From: Limosilactobacillus portuensis
GTDB lineage: Bacteria; Bacillota; Bacilli; Lactobacillales; Lactobacillaceae
Direction of reading: 5' to 3'
DNA length: 64,000 nt
Assembly: GCF_014838735.1 (NCBI RefSeq)
Contig: NZ_JABUXQ010000004.1
Coordinates: 50,863 to 114,862, forward strand
The notes below the pieces were generated by a model. The model saw only the letters and a program-made list of their open reading frames with translations. It searched no databases and had not been told where the DNA came from. How positions within the stretch are numbered: position 1 is the stretch's first letter; each line of letters begins with the position of its first letter. A program made the position numbers and the translations under genes. Positions 1-8,213 of this stretch are shown here, piece by piece.

Positions 1-219
1 AAGCTTTTCTGAGGCAAAGCGTTGGTCATTATCAAGGCCCATCCGCTTTCGTAACCCTGCTAAAATATTTATTTCCGTTTCAAATTTAATATGGTTAGGA
101 ACCAAGTAGAAAAACCGGTCTTCAGCTGAGACCTTCTTCATTTGGTCAGCCAGTTGATCGATCATTACCTGTTCATGATCCATTGCACGAGTGCCTAAAA
201 CAAAGCCTAGAGTTCCCAT
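1..219 (-). CDS. rexB: ATP-dependent nuclease subunit B (RexB/AddB), N-terminal part only
   Basis: The gene runs off the left edge; only the first 73 codons are present. The translation begins MGTLGFVLGTRAMDHEQ and contains FFYLVPNHIKFETEIN, which I recognise as the N-terminus of lactobacillal RexB, the partner of RexA in the double-strand-break processing helicase-nuclease (RecBCD/AddAB equivalent). As in other lactobacillal RexB proteins, no Walker A motif is visible in this N-terminus. An AAAGGA ribosome site lies about 8 bases before the chosen ATG at 219; another in-frame ATG lies seven codons upstream but has no such site. The large size of the family (over 1,200 residues) means nearly all of it lies outside the window. 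Confidence 0.85.
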   Translation of the reverse strand, partial: MGTLGFVLGTRAMDHEQVMIDQLADQMKKVSAEDRFFYLVPNHIKFETEINILAGLRKRMGLDNDQRFASEKL

Positions 220-253
220 GATGATCCATCCTTTTCGCATAAATTCAGATTTT

Positions 254-283
254 ATTTTACCATAGACATCGAACAAATGTTTA
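254..283 (-). promoter_or_regulatory. rexB promoter with overlapping LexA-like box
   Basis: Reading toward rexB there is an extended -10 (TGGTAAAAT, plus-strand 254-262). Just upstream, CGAACAAATGTTTA at 270-283 matches the Gram-positive LexA/DinR consensus CGAACRNRYGTTYG at all but the last base. The overlap of box and promoter would suit SOS repression of a DNA repair operon. This is inference from motif match only. Confidence 0.4.
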
Positions 284-294
284 GGTAAGTTATT

Positions 295-335
295 TAAAAA
301 AGGAGCAGTCCATATTAGTAGCAAGGTCCCACTCC
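295..335 (-). terminator. Rho-independent terminator after the TauE/SafE gene
   Basis: On the minus strand a GGAG...CTCC hairpin with an imperfect inner stem is followed by six T residues, immediately downstream of the permease stop codon. Confidence 0.5.
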
Positions 336-342
336 AAAATTT

Positions 343-1110
343 TTATAAGTATGCCTGCTTAAAGAAGATGACCGCTTGAATTAAGGCAAGTAATGCAATC
401 ACCCAGCGCATCAGCTTAGCAGGGATATAACGTAAAACAATTGGTCCTAAATAACCACCAATAAACATTCCCACCGCCATTGGAATTGCGTCCCACCAAT
501 AAATTTTTGATGTAAACGAATAGATAATCAAGGCAACAAGATTAGTAAAACCACAAACTGCATTTTTGATTGCGTTTGCTACTAGAAAGTCCTCATCACT
601 CAGGTATGTTAATAATACTAGAATCACAATTCCACTTGCGGCACCAAAGTAGCCTGCATACCCTCCAACAACTACCAGAAGAAAAATGTACAAACTCTTT
701 AGCCATTGGGGTTTCTGTTTAGTTAAGTCGGGTTGGTGCTTCCCTGAAATTAAAATCATTGCACCCGCAATTAAGATAAAGAACGGAACCACCCGTTCAA
801 AAACCTTCCCCGGAAAAGCAAGTAAAAGGAAGCAGCCAATAATTGAACCGATCACAGTAAAGGAACCATAGATCCATACCTGACGCCAGTGGCCATGAAG
901 TTCCCTTCCAGACGCAAATACTGCGCCAAGACTATTCCAAATCAGTGCTGCATCATTTGTCACATTGGCATAAACTGGGGCTACACCAACACTCAAAAGG
1001 AGTGGATATGATGCCAGCGAAGCAAAAGAAGCTGCTGAAGCTAAGATTCCCGCAACAACACCGCCAAGTAATAAGTAAATTAACGTTCCAATCGATGGAA
1101 TTCCTGCCAT
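343..1110 (-). CDS. TauE/SafE family membrane transporter
   Basis: The 255-residue protein is hydrophobic throughout, with about eight predicted membrane segments and the two-fold internal arrangement of the TauE/SafE (DUF81) family, whose characterised members export sulfite, sulfoacetate or related organic anions. Glycine-rich helices such as GGYAGYFGAASG (about residues 148-159) and GMFIGGYLGP (about 214-223) are typical. Length matches the family (about 250). It lies 33 bases downstream of the cls start region but is separately punctuated, with its own terminator. The substrate cannot be read from the sequence. Confidence 0.8.
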   Translation of the reverse strand: MAGIPSIGTLIYLLLGGVVAGILASAASFASLASYPLLLSVGVAPVYANVTNDAALIWNSLGAVFASGRELHGHWRQVWIYGSFTVIGSIIGCFLLLAFPGKVFERVVPFFILIAGAMILISGKHQPDLTKQKPQWLKSLYIFLLVVVGGYAGYFGAASGIVILVLLTYLSDEDFLVANAIKNAVCGFTNLVALIIYSFTSKIYWWDAIPMAVGMFIGGYLGPIVLRYIPAKLMRWVIALLALIQAVIFFKQAYL

Positions 1111-1143
1111 TTTTCTCTCCCTATCAAACTAACTTATAAAATC

Positions 1144-2622
1144 TTACAGAATCGGCGATAGCAGTCGTGAAAACGTCTGTTTAAACCGCAGCCACCGCGA
1201 TTGGCTAGCAAACATTTCTGGAGTAATCACCCTTGAACTACGGATATCATTGACAAAGATTTGCTCTAGCTTATCCGTCATATCGCGATCGTAAATAAAG
1301 GAATTAATCTCGAAATTTAACTTAAAACTTCTGAAATCAAGGTTTGCAGACCCAACACTTGCCATTCTGCCATCAATCATAATCGTTTTGGCATGCAAAA
1401 AGCCTTTTTCGTAAAAGTAAATAGTAATACCATGATTTGCTAATACCCGAGCGTAATATTGGGTTGCTCGGTAAACAAATGGATGATCTGGTTTACATGG
1501 AATCATTATCCTGACATCTACTCCCGAATGAGCAGCCACTTGAAGCGCATCGATCACACTATCATCTGGAATTAAATATGGTGTTTGGATCCAAATATGA
1601 TCAGTCGCCGCGTTAATTAACCGCAGATAACCTAATTTAATGTTTTCCTGTGGTGATTCTGGACCACTAGAAACAATCTGCAGCGATGTTTCATTCTTAA
1701 GTTGATTCTTATCTAATTTAATTTCAGGGAAGAACCGCCGAAAATGCTTAATTCGGCTTTCTTGATGTTTGACTGAAGCATTCCAGTCACGAATAAACCG
1801 TTGTTGCAGGCTATATACGCCACCACCAATAATTCGGAGATGAGTATCACGCCACGGGCCGAACTTCTTCACCCGCCCGAGATATTGATCACCAACATTA
1901 AAACCACCAACATAGCCAATCTTGCCGTCGATTACAACAATTTTTCGGTGATCACGGTAATTCAACCGAAAATCAATAAAGTTGCTATGGGTCATCAAGA
2001 ATGGTGTTGCATAGCCACCACGCTTACGAAGGCCGTTATAGAAATCAGCACGAACCCCCATCGAACCCCATGAATCATAAAGCACACGAACCTCTACACC
2101 CTCTGCTGCTTTCTGCTCTAACAAGGTTCGCAATTCATTTCCGATCTGGTCATTATAGATTGTATAAAATTCAATATTAATGCTCTTTTGGGCTGCTTCA
2201 ATGTCAGCAAAAAGTTGTTGGAATAGTTTATCACCATCTACATAAACTTTGACATTATTGTGACGAGTTAAGAAGGCATTATCTAAACTTTGAAAAAGCA
2301 TTACCGTCCGTCGATACATCTGAGCAGTTGAATGCTTAGGCTTCGGCATGTTTTGAAACTGAACCTTTTGCCGATCAACTGCCTGCTTTAGTTTTAACTG
2401 TGTCTGCGATTTAATCCTCTCTAACCGCCGCTGTGGCAACTTTCGACCAAGAAACGCATAAATAATGAAACCAACTACCGGTAGTAAAAGCAGCACAAGC
2501 AACCATGCCCAAGTTGCAGCAATATCCCGTTTTTCTCTAAAAACTGTAAATAGTGCCGCAATTTCGTTAATAACAACGATTGCTAGCAACAGCCATTTAA
2601 TAACACTCCACGTTAGTATCAA
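1144..2622 (-). CDS. cls: cardiolipin synthase (phospholipase D family)
   Basis: A 492-residue membrane-anchored cardiolipin synthase, which joins two phosphatidylglycerol molecules into cardiolipin plus glycerol. Two N-terminal membrane helices (about residues 4-25 and 36-60) precede two phospholipase D modules. Both HKD catalytic motifs are intact: HRKIVVID (about residue 230) and HAKTIMID (about residue 410), each followed by the usual GSAN/GGFN turn. The C-terminus is the typical SRWLRFKQ-type ending. A second, damaged paralogue is at 8214-9704, so this copy is probably the functional enzyme. It stands alone between the TauE gene and a divergent acetyltransferase. Confidence 0.93.
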   Translation of the reverse strand: MILTWSVIKWLLLAIVVINEIAALFTVFREKRDIAATWAWLLVLLLLPVVGFIIYAFLGRKLPQRRLERIKSQTQLKLKQAVDRQKVQFQNMPKPKHSTAQMYRRTVMLFQSLDNAFLTRHNNVKVYVDGDKLFQQLFADIEAAQKSINIEFYTIYNDQIGNELRTLLEQKAAEGVEVRVLYDSWGSMGVRADFYNGLRKRGGYATPFLMTHSNFIDFRLNYRDHRKIVVIDGKIGYVGGFNVGDQYLGRVKKFGPWRDTHLRIIGGGVYSLQQRFIRDWNASVKHQESRIKHFRRFFPEIKLDKNQLKNETSLQIVSSGPESPQENIKLGYLRLINAATDHIWIQTPYLIPDDSVIDALQVAAHSGVDVRIMIPCKPDHPFVYRATQYYARVLANHGITIYFYEKGFLHAKTIMIDGRMASVGSANLDFRSFKLNFEINSFIYDRDMTDKLEQIFVNDIRSSRVITPEMFASQSRWLRFKQTFSRLLSPIL

Positions 2623-2750
2623 TTACGGCACCCCCTTTTTGTCTCCTTAATTCTAACTCATTAAAATTAGATAACCAATGGCCACTCCAAAGATTTTCTT
2701 TTTGTTTTATAATATAGCCAATTTATTAATGAATTGAGGTTAACCTAACT

Positions 2751-3329
2751 ATGTCAACAATTTATCTTCGACGCGCTAAATTAGCAGATTTAAACACCAT
2801 TATGGAAATTATCGAAGAGGCTCGTATAGCGCTTAAAGAAGCAGATAATCCACAATGGCAAGATGGCCATCCTGATCGGGCAATGATTAGTCGTGATATT
2901 TCCCAGGAAATAAGTTGGGTTCTCATCGTAAACAATCGAATTGCTGGAACCGCGGTTCTCCAACTTGCTCCTGAACCTTCATACCAGAATATTAGTAACG
3001 GTCAGTGGAGCCATCCTCACGCTCCATACGCCACAATTCATCGGGTCGCTATTTCCAGTAGCTATCGCGGTCAAGGCCTTGCTAAGTTTCTGTTTAGTAA
3101 TTTAATTACTGTTGGTCAACTCCAAGGACGTAATGACTTCCGCCTTGATACACACGAAAAGAATAAACAAATGCAAAGGTTGGCTCGCAATTTGGGCTTC
3201 GTTCGTTGTGGCAACGTTACTGTTAATGACAAAAACGACCCAAGACGGCTTGCCTTTGAACTAAATCTCAATCATGGCTACAAAGTTACAAGAATTACTA
3301 ACGACTTTATGAAAGGACTGCTAAAATAG
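2751..3329 (+). CDS. GNAT family N-acetyltransferase
   Basis: 192 residues with the GNAT fold: an N-terminal strand-helix (STIYLRRAKLADLNTIMEII), a central IHRVAISSSYRGQGLAKFLF segment (about residues 92-111) whose RGQGLA is the acetyl-CoA pyrophosphate loop, and a C-terminal strand. GNAT enzymes move the acetyl group of acetyl-CoA to amines; the acceptor is unknown. A TATAAT hexamer at 2708-2713 is a plausible -10. It is followed 38 bases later by a small gene of unknown function with a strong GGAGG site, probably co-transcribed up to the terminator at 3680. The gene body contains a Noc-like palindrome (2898-2911). Confidence 0.85.
   Translation: MSTIYLRRAKLADLNTIMEIIEEARIALKEADNPQWQDGHPDRAMISRDISQEISWVLIVNNRIAGTAVLQLAPEPSYQNISNGQWSHPHAPYATIHRVAISSSYRGQGLAKFLFSNLITVGQLQGRNDFRLDTHEKNKQMQRLARNLGFVRCGNVTVNDKNDPRRLAFELNLNHGYKVTRITNDFMKGLLK
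2898..2911. promoter_or_regulatory. Noc-binding-site-like palindrome, 1 mismatch
   Basis: ATTTCCCAGGAAAT differs at one position from the B. subtilis Noc-binding consensus ATTTCCCGGGAAAT. It is inside the acetyltransferase coding region, as many Noc sites are inside genes. Three further sites lie at 23946, 28106 and 50169. Confidence 0.5.
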
Positions 3330-3367
3330 AAAGTGTAAGATATAACTTTACTTATAGGAGGGATTTT

Positions 3368-3649
3368 ATGCAGTACGCAAAAAATGATCTTGGTCATTTA
3401 GTTCGCCAACACAATGAACTAGTCAATAAGATCCAAAAGATTCATCCAGAAATCGAACAACTTAGTAAGCGGATTGGCTTAAAGCCAGATGATGACTTCT
3501 GGAAGATGTACTTAAACCAACAATGGCTGCCTACTAGTACAGCAATCCAAAGTCGCCTCTTTAGGCTTCAAAAAGAATTTTTTGATCTCGGTGAACGAGC
3601 TGGATTGATTGAAATTAAGATCAACCAACTAAAAAAGAACGCTGCTTAA
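3368..3649 (+). CDS. small protein of unknown function
   Basis: A 93-residue, mostly helical, charged protein with no signal peptide or membrane segment that I do not recognise. Two heptad-like helical stretches (about residues 8-38 and 58-90) flank a central WKMYLNQQWLP segment rich in aromatic residues, so a small helical hairpin or coiled-coil is likely. A strong TAGGAGGG ribosome site precedes the ATG. It follows the GNAT gene on the same strand and ends before a bidirectional terminator. Codon use looks like that of its neighbours. It is a convincing gene but without an assignable function. Confidence 0.7.
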   Translation: MQYAKNDLGHLVRQHNELVNKIQKIHPEIEQLSKRIGLKPDDDFWKMYLNQQWLPTSTAIQSRLFRLQKEFFDLGERAGLIEIKINQLKKNAA

Positions 3650-3679
3650 TTAGCACTTAAAATAATAAAAGAATAAAAC

Positions 3680-3720
3680 GACGGGGCTAGAAAATGATAT
3701 ACTTTTCTAACCCCGTCATT
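3680..3720. terminator. bidirectional terminator between convergent genes
   Basis: GACGGGGCTAGAAAA pairs with TTTTCTAACCCCGTC across a 7-base loop, with A-rich and T-rich flanks on both sides; it separates the plus-strand small gene from the minus-strand mazF. Confidence 0.85.
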
Positions 3721-3724
3721 TTAA

Positions 3725-4075
3725 TTACAAAGAAAGACTCACTCGCAATCCATGATTAACCTTTTTCATTACCAAAGCATCAAGGTGATCAATCCGATCC
3801 ATTAGTCGTTGCTTATCAATCGTCCGAACTTGTTCCAGCAAAACAACTGAATTTCGGGGAATCCCGGTTACTTCAGCCGTCAGTGGAACGTGTGTCGGCA
3901 TTGGCTTCTTTTGTGAATGCGTGGTGATTGGTGCCACAATAACGGTCGTGCTAAAGTGGTTGCCGATATCATTTTGAACAATCAAAACCGGTCGTTGCCC
4001 TCCTTGTTCCGAACCCACTACCGGTGAAAGATCGGCATAAAAAATGTCCCCTCGTTTTACTTCTTTTGCCTTCAT
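3725..4075 (-). CDS. mazF: MazF/PemK family endoribonuclease toxin, no adjacent antitoxin
   Basis: 116 residues matching the MazF/PemK mRNA interferase family: the N-terminal GDIFYADLSPVVGSEQGGQR (residues about 10-29) supplies the conserved G-S-E-Q-G-G-x-R-P loop, VIVAPITT (about 46-53) the strand and catalytic Thr region, and NSVVLLEQVRTIDKQRL (about 75-91) the third motif. Active MazF proteins cleave mRNA at short motifs and are held by a MazE antitoxin. No antitoxin gene fits upstream: only 104 bases separate it from clpL, and they hold the clpL terminator. The absence of a paired gene is notable but common for chromosomal lactobacillal mazF, where it may follow alr elsewhere. Confidence 0.88.
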   Translation of the reverse strand: MKAKEVKRGDIFYADLSPVVGSEQGGQRPVLIVQNDIGNHFSTTVIVAPITTHSQKKPMPTHVPLTAEVTGIPRNSVVLLEQVRTIDKQRLMDRIDHLDALVMKKVNHGLRVSLSL

Positions 4076-4120
4076 TCGGTAAATTTCTCCTTAGGTTTAT
4101 CATCGTTATAGTTTCATTTT

Positions 4121-4157
4121 AAAAAGAAAAAAGATAGGAAACAAGTTCCCTATCTTC
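4121..4157 (-). terminator. clpL terminator
   Basis: AAGATAGG pairs with CCTATCTT around a short loop; on the minus strand it is followed by a TTTTTTCTTTTT tract. Confidence 0.85.
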
Positions 4158-4179
4158 TTTCCTCATCAAAGCCTAATGA

Positions 4180-6378
4180 CTACTTGTCGTCTTCAGCTTT
4201 TTTATCGTTATCTTCGTCTTTGTCAGCTTTTTCTGACTTGTATTGGTCACTGTCATCCTTGGCAGCATCCTTAGCATCAACGATTACTAACTTACCATCC
4301 TTCATTTCAGCAACCAAGTGCTTTGCATCAAGGTGGTCAAGGTAGTAATCAGTTACCTTGTCACGAATTTCACGTTCGATAACCCGGCGAAGTGGACGAG
4401 CACCCATTGCTTCATCATAACCTTCATCAATAAGGTATTGCTTTGCAGTTGGGGTAACCTTAACGTCCATTCCCTTCTTAGCCAAAGTCTTGTTAACATC
4501 TGCTAACATCAAGTCAACAATCTTCTTCAAGTCTTCTTTAGTTAAACTGTGGAATTCAACAATTGCGTTGAACCGGTTCAAGAATTCTGGACGGAAGTAA
4601 TTAGTTAACTTCTTAATCAAGTCTTCTTCATCGTTGTCGTTACCTAACTTAACTGGAGCATCATTGGAGTATCCAGCGTTTGAGGTTGCGATAATTACCG
4701 TGTTCTTGAAGTCGATAGTGTTTCCTTGACCATCAGTTAAACGACCATCATCAAGAACTTGGAGCAAGAGGGTAATAACTTGAGGGTTAGCCTTTTCAAT
4801 TTCATCTAACAAGATGATTGAGTAAGGGTGACGACGAACTTTTTCAGTTAAGGTATTGCCATTGTCATCATAACCAACATAACCAGCAGTTGCACCGATT
4901 AACTTAGAAACGGCTGTCCGGTCTGAGTATTCTGACATATCCAAACGAATAATGTCATTCTTGCTACCAAACATGTCGAGAGCTAATTGCTTTGCAAGTT
5001 CAGTCTTACCAACACCAGTAGGACCAACGAAGAGGAAACTGCCAATTGGTGAGTCGCCTTCATCAAATCCAGCACGGTTACGACGAATAGCTCTAGCTAC
5101 TGCTTCAACAGCCTTATCTTGACCAATGACTTTGCCTTCAAGCCGCTTGTCCATGTCCTTCAACCGTTCAACATCGCTAGCACCAATCTTAGAAACTGGA
5201 ATACCAGTCATTTGTTCTACAGCGTTAGCAATATCTTCAGGGGTTGCAGTAACCTTGTCATTTTCGGAGCCTTCCTTTAATTGCTTTTCGAGATCAGCAA
5301 TCTTCTCCTTAGCAGCTTGAGCAGTCTTGTAGTCTTCCTTCTTGGCTGCTTCCTTTTGCTTCTTCTTTTCGTTTTCGATGTCTTTTTCAATTTGCTTTGC
5401 ATCGTGTGCTGGGTGCTTAGCAGCTAAGTGAGCAGCAGTCATATCTACTAAGTCAATTGCCTTGTCAGGTAATGACCGTTGTGGCATGTATTGAACTGAG
5501 TAGTCAACTGCAGCTTGAAGAACATCATCTGGCAACTTAACGTTGTGGTGACGTTCATACAAGTCACGAATTCCCTTTAGGATAGCAATTGTATCAGCCT
5601 TGCTTGGAGCGTTAACTGTTACTGGGTTAAACCGCCGTGCCAAAGCTGCATCCTTCATAATTGTGTTTCGGTATTCATCCTGAGTAGTTGCACCAATAAC
5701 GGTAATTTCACCTCGTGATAGTGCTGGCTTCATGATATCAGACATACCCTTAGAGCCATCAGCATCACCAGCAGAACCAGCGCCAATGATTTGGTGAATT
5801 TCATCGAAGAAGAGGATAATATTGCCAGCCTTCTTCACTTCATCAATCAACTTTTGCATGTTCTCTTCGAAACTACCACGATATTGAGTACCAGCTTCAA
5901 GACTAGAAACATCGATACTAATAATTTCCTTATCCTTAATGGCTGCTGGAACATCACCAGATACGATTGCTTGAGCAAGTCCTTCTACAACAGCAGTCTT
6001 ACCAACACCAGCATCACCAACTAATACTGGATTATTCTTAGTCCGCCGACTTAAAATTTCAGCAGTTTCTTGAATTTCTTTATTCCGTCCAATAACTGGA
6101 TCAAGTTCGTGACGACGAGCTTCTTCAGTTAGGTTCCGTCCTAACTTATATAAGATGCTTTCCTTACCTTCATTAGGTTGTGGCCCTGGTTGTTGTGGAG
6201 CAGCCCCACCAGGTAGCTTGCCGGTCTGACGATATTGAGCAAATTCTTCAGGAGTAACTTCTCTACCATTAATGAGGTAGCGGCGGTTATCAGAATTGAG
6301 ACCATTCATTCCACCCATTAATTGGTTAAAAATGTCGTTCATGTCTCCGTCAAATGGGTTCATTGGATTTTGTGCCAT
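4180..6378 (-). CDS. clpL: ClpL, HSP100 family ATPase chaperone
   Basis: The 732-residue protein lacks the Clp N-domain repeats of ClpC/ClpE and begins with the short ClpL-type segment [20 protein letters not shown] (about 33-52). The first AAA+ module has Walker A GDAGVGKT (121-128) and Walker B ILFFDEIH; a UVR-like charged coiled coil (about 340-390) follows; the second module has Walker A GPTGVGKT (about 450) and ends in the D2 small domain. The last 30 residues are very acidic. ClpL is a heat-, acid- and penicillin-stress chaperone in lactobacilli and streptococci. No CtsR heptanucleotide repeat or CIRCE element is visible upstream, which is unusual for clpL. Confidence 0.93.
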   Translation of the reverse strand: MAQNPMNPFDGDMNDIFNQLMGGMNGLNSDNRRYLINGREVTPEEFAQYRQTGKLPGGAAPQQPGPQPNEGKESILYKLGRNLTEEARRHELDPVIGRNKEIQETAEILSRRTKNNPVLVGDAGVGKTAVVEGLAQAIVSGDVPAAIKDKEIISIDVSSLEAGTQYRGSFEENMQKLIDEVKKAGNIILFFDEIHQIIGAGSAGDADGSKGMSDIMKPALSRGEITVIGATTQDEYRNTIMKDAALARRFNPVTVNAPSKADTIAILKGIRDLYERHHNVKLPDDVLQAAVDYSVQYMPQRSLPDKAIDLVDMTAAHLAAKHPAHDAKQIEKDIENEKKKQKEAAKKEDYKTAQAAKEKIADLEKQLKEGSENDKVTATPEDIANAVEQMTGIPVSKIGASDVERLKDMDKRLEGKVIGQDKAVEAVARAIRRNRAGFDEGDSPIGSFLFVGPTGVGKTELAKQLALDMFGSKNDIIRLDMSEYSDRTAVSKLIGATAGYVGYDDNGNTLTEKVRRHPYSIILLDEIEKANPQVITLLLQVLDDGRLTDGQGNTIDFKNTVIIATSNAGYSNDAPVKLGNDNDEEDLIKKLTNYFRPEFLNRFNAIVEFHSLTKEDLKKIVDLMLADVNKTLAKKGMDVKVTPTAKQYLIDEGYDEAMGARPLRRVIEREIRDKVTDYYLDHLDAKHLVAEMKDGKLVIVDAKDAAKDDSDQYKSEKADKDEDNDKKAEDDK

Positions 6379-6438
6379 AAGTACATTCCTCCCTTAATTT
6401 CCTTTAATCAAATTAATAAAAAATTTATTGTTATGTTT

Positions 6439-6468
6439 ATTATAGGTGCTTTCATATCTCGAAGCTAA
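6439..6468 (-). promoter_or_regulatory. clpL promoter candidate
   Basis: On the minus strand a TTAGCT hexamer (6463-6468) and a perfect TATAAT (6439-6444) are separated by 18 bases. A GGGAGG ribosome site follows before the clpL ATG. No CtsR or HrcA operator overlaps it. Confidence 0.5.
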
Positions 6469-6481
6469 TATAACGCATTAT

Positions 6482-6703
6482 CTATGTTAAATAGTGTTCC
6501 TCTAATTCTTTCAGGACCTCCCACATATGTTTATGCTGTGCCTGAGCTAAAGCATCCAAATCCCTTAAATTCAGTGGCGTTGCGCTCGACTGTGGCTTAT
6601 TAAAGGATTTATGTAAAGTGGTGTAACCGTATCCGGAACGTTTTGATACCTGATAAATCGTTAAGTTATGGACTTCCAAGTACTGTTTAATATTAATCCG
6701 CAT
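6482..6703 (-). CDS. small helix-turn-helix DNA-binding protein
   Basis: A 73-residue protein, intact and with a GGAAGTG ribosome site. The segment LTIYQVSKRSGYGYTTLHKS (about residues 14-33) reads as a Cro/C1-type helix-turn-helix, followed by a linker (NKPQSSATPLNLRDLDAL) and an acidic helix. Such single-domain proteins are common in lactobacilli and often described only as XRE-like. It lies directly upstream of clpL on the same strand, with about 100 bases between, so a role in clpL control is conceivable but is only positional inference. Confidence 0.65.
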   Translation of the reverse strand: MRINIKQYLEVHNLTIYQVSKRSGYGYTTLHKSFNKPQSSATPLNLRDLDALAQAQHKHMWEVLKELEEHYLT

Positions 6704-6796
6704 ATTTTCACTTCCTTTACATTAATAATTATATCACATTTGTGGTATAACACAAGTGTGGAGTATCAAAAAATCCAAAAAAATTTTAAAAAGTTA

Positions 6797-6824
6797 TTGA
6801 CTTTGATTAAAAATGAATTAGAAT
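6797..6824 (+). promoter_or_regulatory. orphan sigma-A promoter in a gene-free stretch
   Basis: TTGACT (6797-6802) and TAGAAT (6819-6824) are spaced 16 bases. No coding sequence starts within 300 bases, so the promoter either drives a small RNA that reaches the paired hairpins at about 6912-6995 or reads on into osmC. Confidence 0.4.
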
Positions 6825-6904
6825 ATTAGTAATCTTTTAATCAATTGAGGAATGAATAATTTAGTATCCTTGTAATCCCTTTTCTTTTGTGTGCTAACAT
6901 TCCA

Positions 6905-7010
6905 TTCCCAGATGTTCCCCAAGCGTCTGGAAATTACTACTTTACTCATTCCAATTCAGTAAAGAGGCTGGGAATTACCCCAGTCTCTTTACTATTTTAA
7001 AGATAGTTCT
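6905..7010. repeat. structured intergenic element, related to the one at 18286-18340
   Basis: The 455-base gap between the HTH gene and osmC holds no convincing gene. It contains two stem-loops: CCAGATG...CGTCTGG (about 6917-6940), and a longer hairpin with AAAGAGGCTGGG pairing with CCCAGTCTCTTT (about 6960-6993). The second, followed by CTATTTTAAAGATAGTTCTG, closely resembles a module at 18286-18340. It may be a repeat family that acts as a terminator or the end of a small RNA. Confidence 0.45.
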
Positions 7011-7159
7011 GTCCTACTCTCTTTTATGAGAATTTGCTAAGGAACAGCCATTAATTTGAACAAGCATTTTTATTGCTTACCATCATCGATTCAGGCATAC
7101 TTGAAACAGTTAGATAAAAGTTTAGATCCATTGCTACCAAATAAAGGGAGGATAAGCAA

Positions 7160-7585
7160 ATGAGTACATTTAAGGTAAAAGCCACAAAAACTACTACTGG
7201 AATGCAGGTTGCTGCTGGAACACGAGGATTTGAAATTACCTTTGATGAACCAAATAGTACTAATACAGGGATGAATCCGGTAGAAATTCTCTTAACTTCT
7301 TTTGGTGCTTGTACTGCAATTACAGCCCAAGCCTTAGCGGACAAGCGGAATTTCGACTTACAAGCTTTCTGGATCGATATTGACGGTGATCTCGACCGCG
7401 AAGATGTCGCTACTGGAGAAAGTCGACGGAAATTTACTGAAATCCGCTTTACACCCCACCTTCGTTCAGACGAATCTGACGAAGATATTAAACAGTTTCT
7501 TGCCGATGTCGAAAAGAAGTGTCCAGTAAGGAATACCCTTGAATTTGGTACAAAATTTGTTGCCAATAATTTTGTACGGGAATAA
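7160..7585 (+). CDS. OsmC family peroxide-reducing protein
   Basis: 141 residues of the OsmC/Ohr/YhfA superfamily, which detoxify organic hydroperoxides through a reactive Cys pair. Cys51 lies in the helix LLTSFGACTAITAQ and Cys121 in VEKKCPVRNTL, the two positions expected for the peroxidatic and resolving cysteines. The N-terminal beta segment (residues 3-30) and length fit the family. A GGGAGG ribosome site stands 8 bases before the ATG. A Nudix gene follows only 6 bases after the stop, so the two are co-transcribed; both would suit an oxidative-damage unit. Confidence 0.9.
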   Translation: MSTFKVKATKTTTGMQVAAGTRGFEITFDEPNSTNTGMNPVEILLTSFGACTAITAQALADKRNFDLQAFWIDIDGDLDREDVATGESRRKFTEIRFTPHLRSDESDEDIKQFLADVEKKCPVRNTLEFGTKFVANNFVRE

Positions 7586-7591
7586 GGTGCT

Positions 7592-8056
7592 ATGAGAATG
7601 CCATACATTAAAAAGATCCGGAGCATGGTTGGCCACGAGCCCTTAATCATGACTAGTGCTTCAGGAGCATTGCTTAACCACGATCAGCAAGTTCTTCTTC
7701 AAGCACGTGCTGATACTGGTGATTGGGGATTCCCCGGTGGTTATATGGAATACGGTGAGTCGTTTAGTGACACTGTCAAACGAGAATTCAAAGAAGATGC
7801 TGGTTTTGAAATTACTCCCGTGAAGTTGTTGAAACTTCAGGATCAAGATTTTTATACTTATCCAAACGGTGATCAAGTTCAACCAGTTAATGCCTTCTAC
7901 CTCGTTAAATTGGCTACGCAAAAGCACTTTAATACTAAGCCCGATGAAACTGTTAAAGTCCAGTACTTTGATCTTGCAAAAGAACCACCAAAGTTCTTCA
8001 ATGACCAACATGCTGAAATGTGGCAGCTGATTAAAAATTATGTCGAACAATTATAG
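7592..8056 (+). CDS. Nudix hydrolase
   Basis: 154 residues containing a Nudix box around residues 51-75: GGYMEYGESF, then REFKEDAGF. The box follows G-x5-E-x7-R-E-U-x-E-E-x-G-U, except that the second Glu of the E-E pair is Asp, a conservative change that may still bind metal. Members hydrolyse nucleoside diphosphates linked to another moiety (oxidised dNTPs, NDP sugars, NADH); the substrate cannot be assigned. There is no strong ribosome site before ATG 7592, and the start overlaps the end of osmC closely, which suggests translational coupling; the alternative ATG at 7598 is two codons in. Confidence 0.9.
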   Translation: MRMPYIKKIRSMVGHEPLIMTSASGALLNHDQQVLLQARADTGDWGFPGGYMEYGESFSDTVKREFKEDAGFEITPVKLLKLQDQDFYTYPNGDQVQPVNAFYLVKLATQKHFNTKPDETVKVQYFDLAKEPPKFFNDQHAEMWQLIKNYVEQL

Positions 8057-8068
8057 AAATTACTAGAT

Positions 8069-8118
8069 AAATCATCCCCATACTCTGTTTAATTCAGAAT
8101 GTGAGGATGATTTCTTTT
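8069..8118 (+). terminator. terminator of the osmC-Nudix operon
   Basis: AAATCATCC pairs with GGATGATTT across a 27-base region that itself folds, followed by CTTTTTC. Confidence 0.8.
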
Positions 8119-8213
8119 TCTTCGTTTTGCTGCCTATCTCATTAACTTACCCTCTTCGTTAATTATGCTAGAATAGTTTTATTATGTAGTAAGAGCGATT
8201 AAGGAGAGAAATT

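Noticed and set aside
6379-6481. CtsR or CIRCE operator upstream of clpL
   Set aside because: No GGTCAAA-type tandem heptamer or TTAGCACTC inverted repeat is present.
7051-7650. Long open frame antisense to osmC and Nudix
   Set aside because: It mirrors two well-supported genes and shows no ribosome site or family motif.
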